Part shown: piece after piece, positions 6,313-7,073 of the stretch
How the letters are laid out: each line of letters starts with the position of its first letter
Position numbering within the stretch: the first letter of the stretch is position 1
Origin: Clostridiales bacterium
Lineage (GTDB): Bacteria > Bacillota > Clostridia > Lachnospirales > Lachnospiraceae
Assembly: GCA_012512995.1 (NCBI GenBank)
Contig: JAAZDA010000450.1
Span: forward strand, 1 to 7,073
Direction of reading: 5' to 3'
DNA: 7,073 bases
Notes under the pieces: model-generated
Told to the model about the DNA's origin: nothing
The model's input: only the letters and a program-made list of their open reading frames with translations
Databases searched by the model: none
Translations under genes and position numbers: made by a program

Positions 6313-7073
6313 CCGCCCGGTACCACTGTTTCCATGAGCTTCCGTACATAATTTGCAAGTTCTCCATGCGTCAGTTCCGCGAGATTCGCCGGCAATTCCC
6401 TGAACACAGGCATCTGCCACCTTCTTGTTTTGGCATATACATCTTCATATCCTTTCTGGCGCAGGATTTCACGATACTGCTGCATCTTAGCTTCTGAAAC
6501 TGCACACTCCGGCCGGATGATCGTAATCACGCTGCTGCACTCCCGTAGCACGTCAAGAAGTCCATTTGTGGATTCGGTAAGATCGAGTATCAGATACTCA
6601 TACTCTGTGACGAGCTCAATTGTCCTGAACAGTTCTATCCATTGATTTTTCTGTACTGACTGAAGTTCTATAAATGATTTCATAGGTGGCAGGAAATTCA
6701 GTCCGTTTATCTCCTCTGTCATAAGCCCTATCTGTGCTGACACCTTCTCCCTGGCACAATCGTTGTAATACACGAGATCACTGACACTGCCCCTGAATGT
6801 TCTGTTCAGCAGCTGCGACAATCCACTGTAATTCTCGAAATTCATATAAAGGACTTTATGTTTCCTTGCCAGGATCTCACCTATGGTAAACGAGACCTGG
6901 GTCTGCAGGCAGCGACTGATCGGCGTGTAGACCCCGATTATCTTGAGGTCTGACGAATGGCGGATCGCAGTCGGCAGAACCGTCCCATTCTCTTTGCTTG
7001 ACTCAATGCACATTTTCATGATCACTTCGAAAATGCACTCCATAGACTGATATTTGCTCACAGATCGTATATC
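6309..7073 (-). CDS. cpaE: CpaE/TadZ-like MinD-fold protein with degenerate P-loop (5' part beyond window)
   Basis: This is the C-terminal part of a protein resembling CpaE/TadZ, which places Tad machines in the cell. The frame is open to the right edge, so the true start lies outside; GTG 7061 is a possible start but unlikely. Numbering from that GTG, residues 2-19 (SKYQS, then MECIFEVIMKMC) look like the last strand and helix of a receiver-like domain, which usually precedes the ATPase fold in CpaE. The MinD-like fold begins at DLKIIGVYTP (38-47). Where a P-loop with GKTT is expected the protein reads YTPISRCLQTQ (45-55), with no Gly-Lys-Thr. A later strand YEYLILDLTES (154-164) occupies the Walker B place. 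LTHGEL (230-235) near the C-terminus is also recognisable. The gene overlaps cpaF by four bases (ATGA). Nucleotide binding is doubtful; a structural or partner-binding role is inferred. Confidence 0.78.
   Translation of the reverse strand, partial: DIRSVSKYQSMECIFEVIMKMCIESSKENGTVLPTAIRHSSDLKIIGVYTPISRCLQTQVSFTIGEILARKHKVLYMNFENYSGLSQLLNRTFRGSVSDLVYYNDCAREKVSAQIGLMTEEINGLNFLPPMKSFIELQSVQKNQWIELFRTIELVTEYEYLILDLTESTNGLLDVLRECSSVITIIRPECAVSEAKMQQYREILRQKGYEDVYAKTRRWQMPVFRELPANLAELTHGELANYVRKLMETVVPGG

Overview
The window holds the core of a Tad (tight adherence / type IVb pilus, Flp pilus) assembly locus, read entirely from the minus strand. All seven genes point the same way, with short gaps or overlaps, so they look like one transcription unit that enters at the right edge (7073) and continues past the left edge (1). 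The gene order, the Flp1-type pilin, the DUF5702-type protein, the moderate base composition and the purine-rich Shine-Dalgarno sites suggest a Gram-positive anaerobe of the Clostridia, most likely a Lachnospiraceae-type gut or rumen bacterium. That taxonomic call is inference from protein style, not from a marker gene. No secretin gene is visible, as expected for a single-membrane cell, but the window is too small to prove absence.

Layout in transcription order: a CpaE/TadZ-like MinD-fold protein with an eroded nucleotide-binding loop, cut by the right edge (7073-6309); the CpaF/TadA secretion ATPase (6312-5077), joined to it by an ATGA overlap; the inner-membrane platform proteins TadB-like (5061-4345) and TadC-like (4328-2841), the latter with a large extracytoplasmic insertion; a 119-bp gap with a GC-rich hairpin; a 62-residue Flp1-type pilin (2721-2533); a DUF5702-type membrane-anchored protein (2468-1005); and a TadE-like pseudopilin (966-1) whose C-terminus carries two tandem His/Cys motifs.

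How the parts fit: the CpaE-like protein would help place the machine. CpaF would hydrolyse ATP and drive the TadB/TadC platform. The small Flp pilin would form the fibre after its leader is removed by a prepilin peptidase encoded elsewhere. The TadE-like and DUF5702 proteins would be minor or surface-exposed components. There is no RNA gene, mobile element, CRISPR array or stretch over 300 bases without a gene. The most unusual content is the twin metal-site-like module on the pseudopilin, the Ig-like insertion in the TadC-like protein, and the lost P-loop in the CpaE-like protein.
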